Shown here: one piece after another, positions 12,353 through 27,126 of the stretch | How the letters are laid out: each line of letters starts with the position of its first letter | Numbering within the stretch: position 1 is the stretch's first letter | NCBI RefSeq assembly: GCF_037975245.1 | Contig: NC_092573.1 | Location: forward strand, 9,210,001-9,274,000 | Length of the DNA: 64,000 nucleotides | Reading direction: 5' to 3' | Source: Apostichopus japonicus | Lineage: Eukaryota > Echinodermata > Holothuroidea > Aspidochirotida > Stichopodidae | Made by a program: the position numbers and the translations under genes | Notes under the pieces: model-generated | Told to the model about the DNA's origin: nothing | What the model saw: only the letters and a program-made list of their open reading frames with translations | The model's database searches: none

Positions 12353-15300
12353 GTAATGTCCTGCAATTATTTTTTGATATACTATTTATGTACATGACTG
12401 ATTCAACTTAACTTGCAATTTACCTCTTTTGCACTGCTATTAATCCCACCTGCCCTAACCGTGATGTGGGCCTTAAGTGTTAATTAATGTGGAAGGTACA
12501 GTTCACACGGTTGATGAATTGTTGTGACACATTTCCTGCTCCAATTTGTTAAACAATGAAAGAGAAGGAGTCTTTAAACAAAGCCTATCTCTGAGATTGG
12601 ATTAAGTTCTAATTCTAATGCAATTTACTGCAGCTAGAAAATTGACCCTGACACATCCTGAATAAAAAATTAAGAATATTTTTATTAATAATAATTCTAA
12701 GAAAAAGCCAAAGGCATAATTAGAGGATCTTTATGAAAATAGTCAAGCTTATAATCTACATGGTTCATTATCTTGGTAGGGGTGGGGGTGGGTTGGTCAC
12801 ACTATTAACCTGAAATTTGTGAAATTATTAGTGCTTGTACAGGTTCTCTGGAACCTTACCGACTGATAATTATCTATATCCAGAAGTGCTACCAGCTTGC
12901 TCCAGTCCTTTTTTTTCACAATTTCTTTTTTAGCTGATTCATGATCTTCAAGCACAAAGCTCTAGCATACTATATTTGACACTGATTGCACAAAAGATTT
13001 AGAAAAAAACATTAATAAAACCTTTTAATTTAATTATGTCTAAGTGCATTGGTATACCATAGAGTGACCTGAATCCAGGTCAACAAAATGTAATCTGTAC
13101 TATCTACAACTTAACAAGCAATGGAGCCTCAAGCTATTTGTAGGTTCAGGTAACCATACCCTGCTATGGATTTACCTCCATGTATAAACCAACCCATTTA
13201 AAGGGAATTGTTAAGAGGCATACAGTTACCTAAAATTACCTTGATGTTTCAAAACACAGATATTGGATGTTTATAGCTTTAAACAAGGGATCAATTTGTA
13301 AGAATTAAGGAAATTAAATACAATTTATTTTAACTGTAAATCATATAACTAAAAGAACATGCATGAAGTAGCAAAGAGTGTATTTGAAGGTCCTTTAAAT
13401 ATAATCTCCAACTGGCCTTTACAGACAATAGATACAGTTACATTAAAAAGTAAAAAATCAGGAGCACCATTCAATTAGTCAATTTTCATTCATGCACACT
13501 AAGGATACTTGATCCTAAGCTGAGATGATCAGCTATTTACCATATCCCTCTTACACCCTCATCTGCCCTGATCTGAAGTTTCCCTGCATCGTCATGAATT
13601 ATGGATATGTTCAACCAAATCCATTGCTATTTCAGGGAAGGTAAACCTTTGGAAACATTGACATTTTTGTTATAAAATAACCCAAACTGATCCCTGAATT
13701 TAACTTTCACTAGCCTGGTCAGTAACTTTTTGACCATAAACATAACTGCTTGAATTTGAGATTCAGCATATCAAATTGTCAAAGAAAACTGGAAATTTCC
13801 AATGCTATGGTTATTAGTCTGTTGCACAGATGACATAAATAGCAATGGCACAGTTTGCAACTTGGCTTACAGTACAATTATCATGTTGTCAGTATGGGTT
13901 AACAAACCATTTCAGGCAATTTAATCTAGTAATATAATTCTAATTGGTCTGGGTTGAAAGCGTGTTACACTCCGTTGAATCCCCTGATTATTTCAGGGTG
14001 TGGATAAGATTTTTTTTTTTAGGTTACTTGGTTTAAGTGTCACTAATAGGTGACGTGTATTCACATAAATTGCATACCAGCAGTTACCACATACTAAGTA
14101 CTATTACATTGCAACATTGGAAACCTGTTTTAGATATAATGCAATCTTGATTTCATTGACATTGGTTGTTGAAAATTCTTCAATTAAATTTTAATTTGCT
14201 GTCATTAACTAAACTTTTTAACAAGGATTAAATAAAGTAACATGTTAAAGCTTGGTGATCATGTGTACAGCAGACCCACAGCTAAACTGTGCAACCAACC
14301 TCCGAAGCCAAATGTGCTTGTTGCTTATGACATACTAAGTGTCCACTAATATTTGACAGTGAAATACTACAGTTCCCAATACACTTAAGATTGGAATCCA
14401 TCACCATCCCGAGCCAATGGAATTGAATGAACCACACAATAGTTTCACTACTGCCAATTCTTCACAGATAAAGAAGAATACACATCTTTTATCACTAAAT
14501 TTTCAATCATCTTACTATTGTTTCAAATGTAATGTAGCAGAGTGTGATTTACTCTACATATGCCTGCACTCCAAAACCTACAATCTACTTCACCATGTAG
14601 CATGTAGACTCCAGCCCTTCATACATTCTTAGCTAAATTGCAGTCAAGGCCAAAGTACTCTGAGTATGGAATAACCTGAATGCTATGTCCCAGTACAGTA
14701 TCTTGGTACAGTATTGAGGTTCAGCTAATGTTATACAACTCTCCTTGAGCACGCTACTGCTTAGCTACATAAAGAGAAAAATGGGAATTTTAATACCGAC
14801 ACCCCTTCCCTCTCCCTTTCTCCTCCAATATTATTAATATTGATTAAATGGTGTGTTGTGAAGCACATGTTATGTCACAAACAATTTTAAGTTTGCCTAA
14901 TTTGGTTGAGAATGGTGGCATTCACTGATTTGCTGATGCCACATGTCCAACCATGCACACCCATGCTCCTGGACACATTCAGATTTAAACAAGGCAACAT
15001 TTACAATGAACACTCTGTATGTGCATGGATACAATGTCACATACTGTATGTGACCAAACAATGCCGGACAAGTGACTGGTTTAAGTTAAAGGCAGTCTGT
15101 ATCTATATGACTATATGTCCCAAATTATAGCATGATATAAATATAGGAGTTTTAAAATAAAAATACATTCCTGGGGTGTTTACTCTCTAAATTGTTCTCT
15201 GACATCCTAAGTGAATGTACATGATGGGTGTATGTCTCATTGAGGTAATTAATTCCCTCCAGCCTCCAGGGTGTTAATAAAAATATTTTAAGAATTGTTA

Positions 15301-18300
15301 CCAAAGGTAACCATATTTGAAATCTGACATATTTGGGGCCAATACAGCATATCATTATATGCAACATGCAACTAGCAGATTTTAAGAGGAGCGTTGAACT
15401 TTTTACATGGAATGTGCTTTATGAAAGATACATATTAGGTTATAGGTTTCTTCAATCCTGTGAGTTACTTAGATATAATGCAATTGTTTTTATTACAAAA
15501 TGACATGATCAGCTTTATTTCAAGTAAAACAAGTGACTGACCTTTGTGTGACCTCAGTAAGCATCGTAATGTTCTAATGACAGCTCAAGTATACTATTTC
15601 AAAGGGCCTTCAAGAGTGTATGTTAGTACTAACAGCTATCTAAGGTTTTCTATCGAAGCTAAATGTAGCTATTTAGTGATGGGTCATTCCATATCAAATC
15701 ACCAAATTTTGGGGTATGTTGTAGTTCGACATCTTTGAAAAATTCCCAAACTTTTTGTATGATTGAACCACCATGAAACAAGCATATTCTGAAAATTTCA
15801 GTTGCATTTCTTTACAATTGGCTGATTTATCACACTTTTAAATTCTGCAATTTGTTGCCACCATGGCATTTTGACATTTTCTTGACTTTTGAGGTCTCAT
15901 TTCTCAGCATTTAAACATTCTACTACCTTTCTATTACAGAAGCCTATAGAGTCTATCCCATAGAACAGGAAAATAAAAAATTAGGCTACAAAAATATTGT
16001 CTTGTTGAGTTAGGTCAACTTAAAAGTGTCAAAATATTCGATTTTTGTACTTTTCACTAAAAAATGTGCCATTTTTAGTGATGAATTGCTCCTAAACCAT
16101 TGCTTCAGGGTACTTAATTCTTTCAGATGTTATTATTTCTAGTATAAACATTACAAAATAATGATAACAATGCTTTCCTATAATATGTTTGCAAGTTGTG
16201 CAACTCTTAAGTTGCTATTTCATGATGCGATTCAGCATGAGGTAGGGGTTTTGATGCTAATTTTTTACCAAAGTAACCATGTTAGAGCTGTCACGGTTTT
16301 ATACTTTAATTATTAGTATAAAGTTCTTACACCTTAACAAATTTCAGGGTTCTAGCTGTTCTCAATATTAATTTATGAAGTTGTTAAGTTGCTCAGATGT
16401 ACAAAAGAGGTCGTATTTGACGGCCAATAACTCAAAACGTGTCAAATTAAAAAAATCTGATAATTTTTTCTGGAAGAGATATAGTACCACCCTGTTTGTA
16501 CAAAAAATTTCAGAAGGGTGTTTTGCCTTATTTTGAAATGAAAAATCCTCAAAGTTTGGGATTTCAACCAGTACATACATATGTCTGTACAATGTGTACA
16601 GTACATACACTTTACTGGATGTATATGTACGGAGTGCCATGAGAGCCAGAAGACTATGTTTAAACCTAACACTAATATACACACTGCACATATACACCCA
16701 GTACAATGTATGTACTGTACACACTGTACATAGATGTATGTACTAGCTGAAATTCATTTTATAGTAAAGTCTTCTAATTTAACCATTTGAATATGTACAG
16801 TGTGTATATTAGTGTTAGGTTTAAACATAGTCTTCTGGCATTCATGGCACTCCGTACATACACCCAGTGCAGTGTATGTACTGTACACACTGTACATACA
16901 TGTATGTACTGGTTGAAATTCATTTTTTAAGTCTTCTAATTAAATGAATTCAACCAGGAGCAGACAAGTACATTGCAAATAGTATTTTTTTAATATGAAA
17001 TTAAAAACTGCACAGTATTGAATTGAATAACCTTGAAGTACAGTACAATACCCAGGCTCAAAACACATGGAACATCAAAACAGGCAAAAACGTTTTTTTG
17101 TAAAAATCCCAAACTTTGAGGATTTTTCATTTGACTACTGCATTCAGAGTGTGTCATTATAACAGATTCATTGTTCTTAACTACTTCTACTAACATGCAT
17201 CATATATATGTCATATACAACATTCCTGAGAGTGACCACAGCCCCATGCTTCTTAAGGTAGGTTGGTGGTTACAACAGGACATATTGTGGTTGCTAAAGG
17301 GAGGTGTAAAGTAAAATACTGTAGAATGAGTACAACATGTTACATCTCCCCTTTTCAGTTAAAATAAATTTAAGGACTCGGATGAGAAAAAAATATACTT
17401 TTACCTAACACTGCATAACCATAAAGTCAATTTCTAGCAAAGATTTGACAACTGGTTCTAGGTTACCAAATGACTATCGCTTCACTATCAGAAATAATTA
17501 AATTCCTTTGGTCACATTTCATAGTCACTGTGCCAACGTGGTTTTGTCTTTGCTCTAATACTTCTTCATAAATAAGTGTTCGTGGTTTGGTCCTCTGAAG
17601 AGGTTTGTTCATTGTCAGAATTAACTATATCACTGTCGTCATAACTAAATGTTTCACCAGTTTGAAGTAAATGTTTGCGGTTGCGTCTATACTGTACACC
17701 TTCACCTGTCTCTACATAGTATGATTTGGGCTGTTCAGCATTAGATTCAATAGTGACTGGTTTCCAACTTTTGTCAGTCTGTATATGTGAACATTATCTC
17801 CTGGTTGCAGTTCTGGTAATATCTTTGTCTGTCTGTCAAAATAGGGTTTTTTTTGTGTTTGTTTCTTCTCTACTAGTCTTTTGTGTACTGTCTCTGGCTT
17901 CAGTATTTTTGGCTCGAGTAAATGATCAGTTGTTGGAAGTAGGGTCTTTGTCCTTCGTCCAAACAGTCGTTGTACAGGTGGTTCGAGAATATTATCTCTT
18001 GGTGTATTCCTGTAGTCTAATAGCTAGGTATGGATCTTGTCCACTTTACTTTGCCTTCATTAGCAAAGCCTTTGCAATCTGCATCCCTTTTCTCTGCCAT
18101 GCCATTTCTCCAAGTTCTCAAAAGGAAGTGGTAAGATATCAATACAGTGCCATTGTCATTGGACTGTTGTACAGGTGGGGTACAACCCTCAGTCCGACAA
18201 GTTTTCAGTCCGACAAGTTTTCAGTCCGAAAATGAAATACACGTTTTCAGTCCGAAAATAAAATACACGTTTTCAGTCCGAAAATAAAATACACGTTTTC

Positions 18301-18695
18301 AGTCCGAAAATGAAATACACATTTTCAGTTGAGGAATGAAAGGAGTTTTATTGCCATAATATCACCAATAAACTGTGAAAGCCTGAACTGATAGTAAAGA
18401 AATCGATTGAATCTTTCGTATAAAGTCTGACATCACCGGCCTCAGCAAAGACTTAGGACCCCTTAACAACTATCAGTTCTACAAACATATGTAATCCGTT
18501 CTTTGCTCCTTAATCCGCTTCCTGTATAGTCATGGGTTATTTGGTTCAAATTCCATTAATGCCATTTACACTTACCTAGCGTCATACTTTCATTGTGTTA
18601 CACTTTGTACTTTTCATTCGACTGCCAAGTGTGTAGACGAAAGTCCCAGGGGGGCCGAAGATTCCAATATATTTTCTAAATATAATAAATATATA

Positions 18696-18765
<70 letters not shown>

Positions 18766-21700
18766 TTTATTTACTTATATATTTATTTATATTTATATTT
18801 ATTTATATTTACACTTTCAATGAAAACTTGTAAATATTTGCACTTTGCTTTGCGGTTTAGGAAGAGGCGTATTTGCAAGTCAAAAGTTTGAAAAGGGAGA
18901 CTTTCTGCTCGAGTACTGTGGGAAACTGCTCACAGGGGAAGAAGGAGATATACTAGAGCAAAACATTTCTACTGGATTCCGATTTTTCTTCAAATCCAAA
19001 GGACAGGAATTCTGGTGAGTAAAACAGTCATTGATTCCTGTAAATATATTGGTAGCTTGTTCAATAGCAAAGTGGTGGCAGGTTATACTGCTGCCTTTTT
19101 TCTGTTATTTTTTCTGGTAAGAATTTTTTTTATGTTGGCTTAATATGCTTTCGTCATTTTCACAGTATTGAATGCTTCAGAAGAACCAAGTATTGGACCA
19201 ACATTTGGGCGCTTGGTGAACCATGGCTAAAAAGATGAATTGAACGTTAAGCTAACTGTAGTTGACATTGAAGGCACTCCTGCATTGTGTTTATTTGCAC
19301 TTTGTGATATTCAAGAAGCGGAAGAGCTGCTATACAACTATGGAGTCAAACACCTACCATGGCTGCAGCAACAGTCTAAGGTGCGTAGTACCCACTCCTT
19401 CAATGTCATATACTGTACCAAGCAAAACTACAGTTTGAGTAGTTTTCTTAAATGAAAAGAGTTCAGTCTTGGGCAAAGTTATGGATGGATGTGAAAATTC
19501 TTATTTACACTTATCTGTTAAAGTTGGATGTATACAAACATGTTCAAGTTGTTATCTAGCTGTAATAAACATATTTAAAGGTAGTTTGTGTTGTTTTAAT
19601 GTTGCACATAGAGTATATGTGCACAGCAAAGGTGCATCATCTGTATTTAAACAAACTTCCAAACAAGGAACTAATATCTATAGTCCCTCGAAGTGTGACA
19701 TGATTATCTTAAATATTGCACTGAATGGCCCAATACCCTAACCATGAAATGTTTATGACAAGGGGGTTCTTCTCTCATTCGTAATTGCTGACATGTTGTA
19801 TTAATTTTGGGGTTGCAAAAGATTGCTTTCTTTTAGCCTAGTACACAAAATCCTTGCCTTTTTCTTGATTGACTGTCCCAATCATGATGCCATGCGGCTC
19901 TTGGTCTGGCAATCATGTCGCTTAATGGTGTTAATTACTTTAATTAAGGTTTCCATCAATGCAGCCAAGAATAGAAAAGAAACAGAGAGTGACAAAGAAT
20001 CAGGGAATGGAGATGAAACAATGGATGAAAGAGATCATGCAGATAATATTAAACCATTTCAGGTGAGTAACAAATGTTTTTCTACTGGAAATAGCAATCT
20101 TCAAAATACTGCTAACATAACATTGTAGTAAAAGCATCGTAGAGACAATTCATGCAAGGATCTGTAAATAGAAGTGTTAAGACTATCTTACAAGTGTACA
20201 TACTTCTGCCTGTGTTTGTCTAGCAAACTTTATTTGGATGAAGACATTGTTGAGCATAGATTCCAATGTGTTGAAGTTTATTCATTAGCCTCCTATATTT
20301 TCAAGTATACACCTTCAATATGGTCCTTGGTTTGTAGACTGTGGACTTAAATATGACTGATTAATTCAGGATATCTGTGGTAGTTAGAAAACAAAAACCT
20401 TTAATGATGGTCTAGTGTTTGAGAGTGGATTCTAACCTCGCTGTTACATTGACTTTGTCAAATCATATCCACCTAAACGTACAGTGTTTACCTAATGACC
20501 CTTACTATGGTCCTGTGTTTGAGGGTGGATTCTAACCTGTCTGTTACAGTTATTTTTATATGACCACCTGAATGTACAGTGTATACTAATGACCCTTACT
20601 ATGGTCCTGTGTTTGAGGGTGGATTCTAACCTGTCTGTTACAGTTACTTTTATATGGCTACTGAATGTACAGTGTATACCTAATTACCCTTACCATGGTC
20701 CTGTGTTTGAGGGTGGATTCTACAGTAACCTGTCTGTTACAGTTACTTTTATATGGCTACTGAATGTACAGTGTATACCTAATGACCCTTACCATGGTCC
20801 TGTGTTTGAGGGTGGATTCTAACCGTTACAGTTACTTTTACATGGCTACTGAATGTACAGTGTATACCTAATGACCCTTACTATGGTCCTGTGTTTGAGG
20901 GTGGATTCTAACCTGTCTGTTACAGTTACTTTTATATGGCTACTGAATGTACAGTGTATACCTAATGACCCTTACCATGGTCCTGTGTTTGAGAGTGGAT
21001 TCTAACCTGTCTGTTACAGTTACTTTTTCATGGCTACTGAATGTATAGTGTAAACCTAATGACCCTTACTATGGTCCTGTGTTTGAGGGTGGATTCTAAC
21101 TTGTCTGTTACAGTTACTTTTATATGACTACCTGAATGTACAGTGTATACCTAATGACCCTTACTATGGTCCTGTGTTTGAGGGTGGATTCTAACCTGTC
21201 TGTTACCGTTACTTTTATATGGCTACTGAATGTACAGTGTATACCTAATGGCCCTTACTATGGTCCTGTGTTTGAGGGTGGATTCTAACTTGTCTGTTAC
21301 AGTTACTTTTATATGACCACCTGAATGTACAGTGTATACCTAATGACCCTTACTATGGTCCTGTGTTTGAGGGTGGATTCTAACCTGTCTGTTACAGTTA
21401 CTTTTATATGACCACCTGAATGTACAGACTGTATACCTAATGACCCTTACTATGGTCCTGTGTTTGAGGGTGGATTCTAACCTGTCTGTTACAGTTACTT
21501 TTATATGGCTACTGAATGTACAGTGTATACCTAATGGCCCTTACTATGGTCCTGTGCTTGAGGGTGGATTCTAACCTGTCTGTTACAGTTACTTTTATAT
21601 GACTACTGAATGTACAGTGTATACCTAATGACCCTTACCATGGTCCTGTGTTTGAGGGTGGAATCTAACCTGTCTGTTACAGTTACTTTTTCATGGCTAC

Positions 21701-24700
21701 TGAATGTATAGTGTAAACCTAATGACCCTTACTATGGTCCTGTGTTTGAGGGTGGATTCTAACTTGTCTGTTACAGTTACTTTTATATGACTACCTGAAT
21801 GTACAGTGTATACCTAATGACCCTTACTATGGTCCTGTGTTTGAGGGTGGATTCTAACCTGTCTGTTACAGTTACTTTTTCATGGCTACTGAATGTACAG
21901 TGTAAACCTAATGACCCTTACTATGGTCCTGTGTTTGAGGGTGGATTCTAACCTGTCTGTTACAGTTACTTTTATATGACCACCTGAATGTACAGTGTAT
22001 ACCTAATGACCCTTACTATGGTCCTGTGTTTGAGGGTGGATTCTAACCTGTCTGTTACAGTTACTTTTATATGACCACCTGAATGTACAGTGTATCCCTA
22101 ATGACCCTTACCATGGTCCTGTGTTTGAGGGTGGATTCTAACCTGTCTGTTACAGTTACTTTTATATGGCTACTGAATGTACAGTGTATACCTAATTACC
22201 CTTACCATGGTCCTGTGTTTGAGGGTGGATTCTAACCTGTCTGTTACAGTTACTTTTTCATGGCTACTGAATGTACAGTGTATACCTAATGACCCTTACT
22301 ATGGTCCTGTGTTTGAGGGTGGATTCTAACCTGTCTGTTACAGTTACTTTTTCATGGCTACTGAATGTATAGTGTAAACCTAATGACCCTTACTATGGTC
22401 CTGTGTTTGAGGGTGGATTCTAACTTGTCTGTTACAGTTACTTTTTCATGGCTACTGAATGTACAGTGTATACCTAATGACTATGGTCCTGTGTTTAAGG
22501 GTGGATTCTAACCTGTCTGTTACAGTTACTTTCATATGACCACCTGAATGTACAGTGTATACCTAATTACCCTTACCATGGTCCTGTGTTTAAGGGTGGA
22601 TTCTAACCTGTCTGTTACAGTTACTTTTTCATGGCTACTGAATGAACAGTGTATACCTAATGACCCTTACTATGGTCCTGTGTTTGAGGGTGGATTCTAA
22701 CCTGTCTGTTACATTTACGTTTTAAAATCATGGCCACCTGAGTGTAAAGTGTTTACCTAATTAGCATATACAGGTCTCTTGGATGAAGTTATGTTAAAAT
22801 AACTGTTGGATGTTCTTTCCCTCAAGTCAGTGTTTTGTTAGAAATTGATTTAATGCAATTGATTTTTGTTCTTTATTAGAACCAACAGCGATGGGCTCAT
22901 CAGTTAGAGCAGCTCCTAAACAAAGACTCTAGAGTTTGTTTCAAGTCAATTGGGCGACTTTCTTTCAGCAGGCAGTACAAAATTGCTGATGGTAGCAATG
23001 GCGCACAAATTTTCATTGGACTGGTAGATGAGCAATGGCCTGTAGCAATCAAAAGACTGAACCAGGGCACCCACTCTATGGAACAAACTGTGAATAAAGT
23101 GCTTAATGAGGGCATGCAAGGATCAAAGCATTTGTTAAGAAACACACTTTCGGAAGAAGATGATGACTTTCTCTATTTAGCTTCACCCCTTTGTGAATAT
23201 AACTTAGAGGAAATAATTGAAAACAAGGGGAACCCATTAAGACCTCAGCTCACAGCAAACAAAAGAGCATCTCTAACTTATCAACTTATGCTCGGCATTG
23301 CAGAATTGCATCAACTGAACATTCTCCACCGGGACTTGAAACCAAGTAATGTTCTCTTAGGTAAGCAGTCACAGGGCTTGTTTGAGAGTCATTTCAGAAT
23401 GTTGTATTTGTATTAGAGATTTCCATTCCATGGTGCTGGTCATTAACTTGTTTGCATCAAATTCAACACAACTTTTGCACAGCATTACAAAAACCAACAG
23501 CAGCAGAAGAGCCATGCATGATTGTAATTTTGGTCACAGGTCAATGAGAATTGCCCTCAATTTTAAGCATGCTAAAACTGTTAGTCCCAGTTTGCCTTCA
23601 AGTTATCACTCTCAGTATTGATTTATATTTTACAGTCAAATCTTTTGAATGATGTTATTCATTCCAAATTTTTGGTTAATACACATAGTGCTAGAAAAAT
23701 TTGAAATTTTCATTTAAACATTAAGAATGATAACTTTTGTTTACATTACAATTTGCTATGTGAGTGTCATTCAGGGCTGCCCAACAGCCAACTAGTAAAT
23801 TGAATATCAAAACAATCTGCTTGCTTGTAAACAGAGATAAAGATAAAGGTGTGATTACAGGATCACACAGGCAAAGAAATAGGCAATTCATATTCTTTCA
23901 GTTTGTTTACATCAAATGCATAATGGGAATTATATAAAGGAATACCTCCCAGTGGTTCTTTCTTATTCGCCAAAATAAGCAATATATATTATTTAAAGTC
24001 TCAGTGAGGAAAAGTACCACCGAGCAAATGTGGTAGAATTAAATTTGTAAATGTCCACAAACATTGTAGTGGTTTTAAAATCATGTAGAAGAAACTTTTA
24101 ATTTAATAGCTTTACAGCTTCAATTAAAACAGAAAATCATATATAAAGGTATTATGTTATTTTATTAGTAATGTAAAAGTAACAATAGTCACCTTTCTGT
24201 GCAGAAATCAAATTGTCTTTTATGGATTTATTTGTCTATACTAATTGCACATTAATTGCTTTTGTTTATTCATAGATCACAATGAAAAGATACTTCTGGG
24301 AGATTTTTGTATTTCTAGACAATTTACCCATGGCACTACCCTTCTTACAAAAGCAATGGGAACTCTCTGCTCGACAAGTCCTGAAAACACCAGCAACAAT
24401 CGTTGCCGATACAAGAAGTCATCTGATATCCAGGTGAGACATAACAACTATTTGCTTTGATTAACAGGATTGCTGCTGTATTTGAGCCACTGTCAAGCTA
24501 CTTAAATATATCTTGGCAGCCAAAAAATTACTCACAAATTGATTTAAACTGTCTGTTTCAGCCAGCGTTTGTTTAATGAGGGAATAGTGAAGTATATACC
24601 ACTTTATCCAGTCTGTTCTTTATGTCATTATGTTGGTTGCACTTACATACCACTTCCTTGAGATTAGACAGTTTATTTACATTATAAGTATATATATTTC

Positions 24701-27068
24701 ATTTTCAAGATATCAAAATAAAATGTGATAGCTTTTGCAATGATCCTGCTATTGCTTTCATACAATTACTGTTAGGTCAATAATATATGAACAGTGAAGC
24801 CCTCTTTGAAGAGTTGACTATTATATATTTTGTCACAAAAAAATCAATAGAATGGACAAGCTCTTGATTTTGGGACAGTAGGATTTTCCCGTAGAGACAG
24901 AAAGTTTTCCTGGTAAAGAAAGATGACGAGAGAAAACAATACAAGTTCTTGTTTTACACTAAAGTACTTACAGTACATTTGTACAATGATTATAAGTCAC
25001 AATTGAAAATTGGAAATGAGACAACTGTGGGTGATTTCACATTGTTTTGCCATGCACTCCATAAGTCATGGGATAACTTCATTTGCCATGACAGTAATAC
25101 TTTTTGCGATGGAAGGTTTATTTAGCCCTGTTAGCTTATTTGCAAATTAAGAAGGGTCACTGTTCGGTGGACGGTCACCTCTGGTAATGTGATTGTGGAA
25201 TCTATTATTCATATGCCTCATTCTTGAATATTGTTAACTCCATGTTATTTTCAAGACTACTTCTGATCAGTGATAAAGCATGGAATTGGGTAAGGAGTAT
25301 AACGCTTCTCCACTTTACTCCTACTTAGTGTTACATAGATTACAAATAATCAATCTTAATAACTGTTATGAAAACACCTTGTCCAATCTACATAGAGCTA
25401 ACTACTCATCCATGCAAAAACCTCTCTTTTCTTCTTAGATTATAAACACCATGTTATCAAATGACTCTTTTATGCTAAAATAAATTATTTGTATAATAAA
25501 ACACTTCCCAAACAAATTTTCAATTGAAAATGTAATTGTGTTGCATTGTATTACCTCGACATGTGCTTGCCTTGCATTCTAATTACTATCTGATACACAG
25601 AGAATTTGGCCCAACATCCCAAAATATCATGATTGCACAGACTGTATAATGTACACTTAAAACTTTAACAGGTTTCTGTCCTTCAAAACCAATTGCATAA
25701 CTATCCATGCGATCATAACCATAACATTTTGTAAAAGTTGAGTGCATGATACCTAAAACAACTGGTTTGCAGTGATTTTTTCCCCATAAGCAATGCAAAA
25801 TATGTTAGTCACTGGATGGTGGAAATCTTTAAAATTGACTTCACTTCTCACTAACCTGTCTCCACACAACTACTGCACCACTATCTATTTAGTTATTTCT
25901 GTGAAGACAAATGCCACAAGCATCTCTACTGTACAGGAAACTGGCAGCAATCTGACAACATTATTATACAATATTTTTACTTTTTTTATGCCATAAATCA
26001 TTAAACAGTCAATTTTCAAAATGATTTTCAGCGGTACGTTAGTTATGGATCCACTACTAAGGAGAGGGTCTTGAAAAAAAAAGGAAATCTTCAATCTCAC
26101 TTTTTGAAATTGATTAACATACAATTTTAACATTACATTTGAAAGTTATGATCAATTTTAATTATTTTGTAAGTATTTTTCCTTCTTTCAGATGTTGGCA
26201 TGCCTCATGTATTACATTTTGAGTGATGGACATGTCCCATTCGAAACCACAGTGCCTTACACTGATCAGCCAGAAGGTGTGGTGACAAACATGAAAAAGG
26301 GTCAATATAGCCTTAAACATCTTGGAACACATGACACTTTTCAGCCACTATTGGAAAACATGCTTAACAGGGATGAAAAACTGAGGCCCACTATTGAGGA
26401 TTGCATAGCATTTTATGAGGGTAAGTTATTAGGCTAAAACTTCTATGCCTCAGCATTGACTGAGTAAAACCTTCAACACTGCTTGATTTAGGGTTGGTTA
26501 GGTGAAAGCAGATTAAGAAGCAATTCTTAAAAACTGGTATGTTTAAAGTATGAAAGTACGGTATAAATATGAATTCAAAACTGTCAAAGGTACGTATACC
26601 TCTCAGAAAGTGCTTTTCAGAGTTTTCATGTATTGTTTGTTTTGAATGTAAATATTGTTTTGGAGCTCACCTACATTTCTTGTTTCACAAGCTTTTAGTT
26701 CTTACAGAGCATACAGTAAGGCCACAAAAGTTGTGTCATTAAATAGATTGTTGGAACCAACCCACAAATATAGCATATATACTTACAAATATGTACCAAG
26801 AACACAGTCAAAGACAAGTAACAGTGCAGTAATGCTGGAGCAGTGCCATACAATTAAAACTGCACAATTCCCAATTGTTCTCAGCTTGGGATATTTGTAA
26901 ATGCTTGTTATTACATTTCTATATCAATTAATTTGAAAGTCTTTATGAATTTTGCAAGTGACTATGCAGCTGGATTGTAGGATTCTACTGTCTTTGGAAT
27001 TCATCAGTTGAATACTAATTAAGTTGAATGATCAAGAGGCATATATATATATATATAAATATATATAA

Positions 27069-27126
<58 letters not shown>

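Larger units (their letters stand above)
12353..18860 (+). other. Intron 2 (6.5 kb)
   Basis: No exon was recognised between the KG|RG junction halves, which fit without anything between them. The intron holds a fold-back repeat (16536-17132), an antisense Ty3/Gypsy integrase fragment (17600-18175), a 26-bp tandem repeat (18198-18335) and an (AT)n tract. From 12353 to 15670 I see only unremarkable AT-rich sequence; small frames there carry no known domain. Confidence 0.7.
1..23973. repeat. Copy A of 40-kb near-identical duplication (right part)
   Basis: This whole stretch recurs at 40019-64000. The lag starts at 40018 bp, grows to 40026 bp through changes in poly-G and poly-A length in the satellite array, and becomes 40027 bp after the (AT)n tract near 18700. 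The only substitutions noticed by eye are C5656 versus G45678 and T15981 versus A56007. Copy A runs off the left edge of the window, so its left boundary is unseen. The near absence of substitutions means either a very recent tandem duplication or an assembly or circular-molecule artefact. Confidence 0.97.

Noticed and set aside
17726-18235. 169-codon hydrophobic-looking frame on the plus strand
   Set aside because: It is the complement of the minus-strand integrase relic, and its apparent hydrophobicity reflects that.
20400-22760. CRISPR-like array
   Set aside because: The 94-bp units are contiguous with no unique spacers, and the context is a eukaryotic intron.
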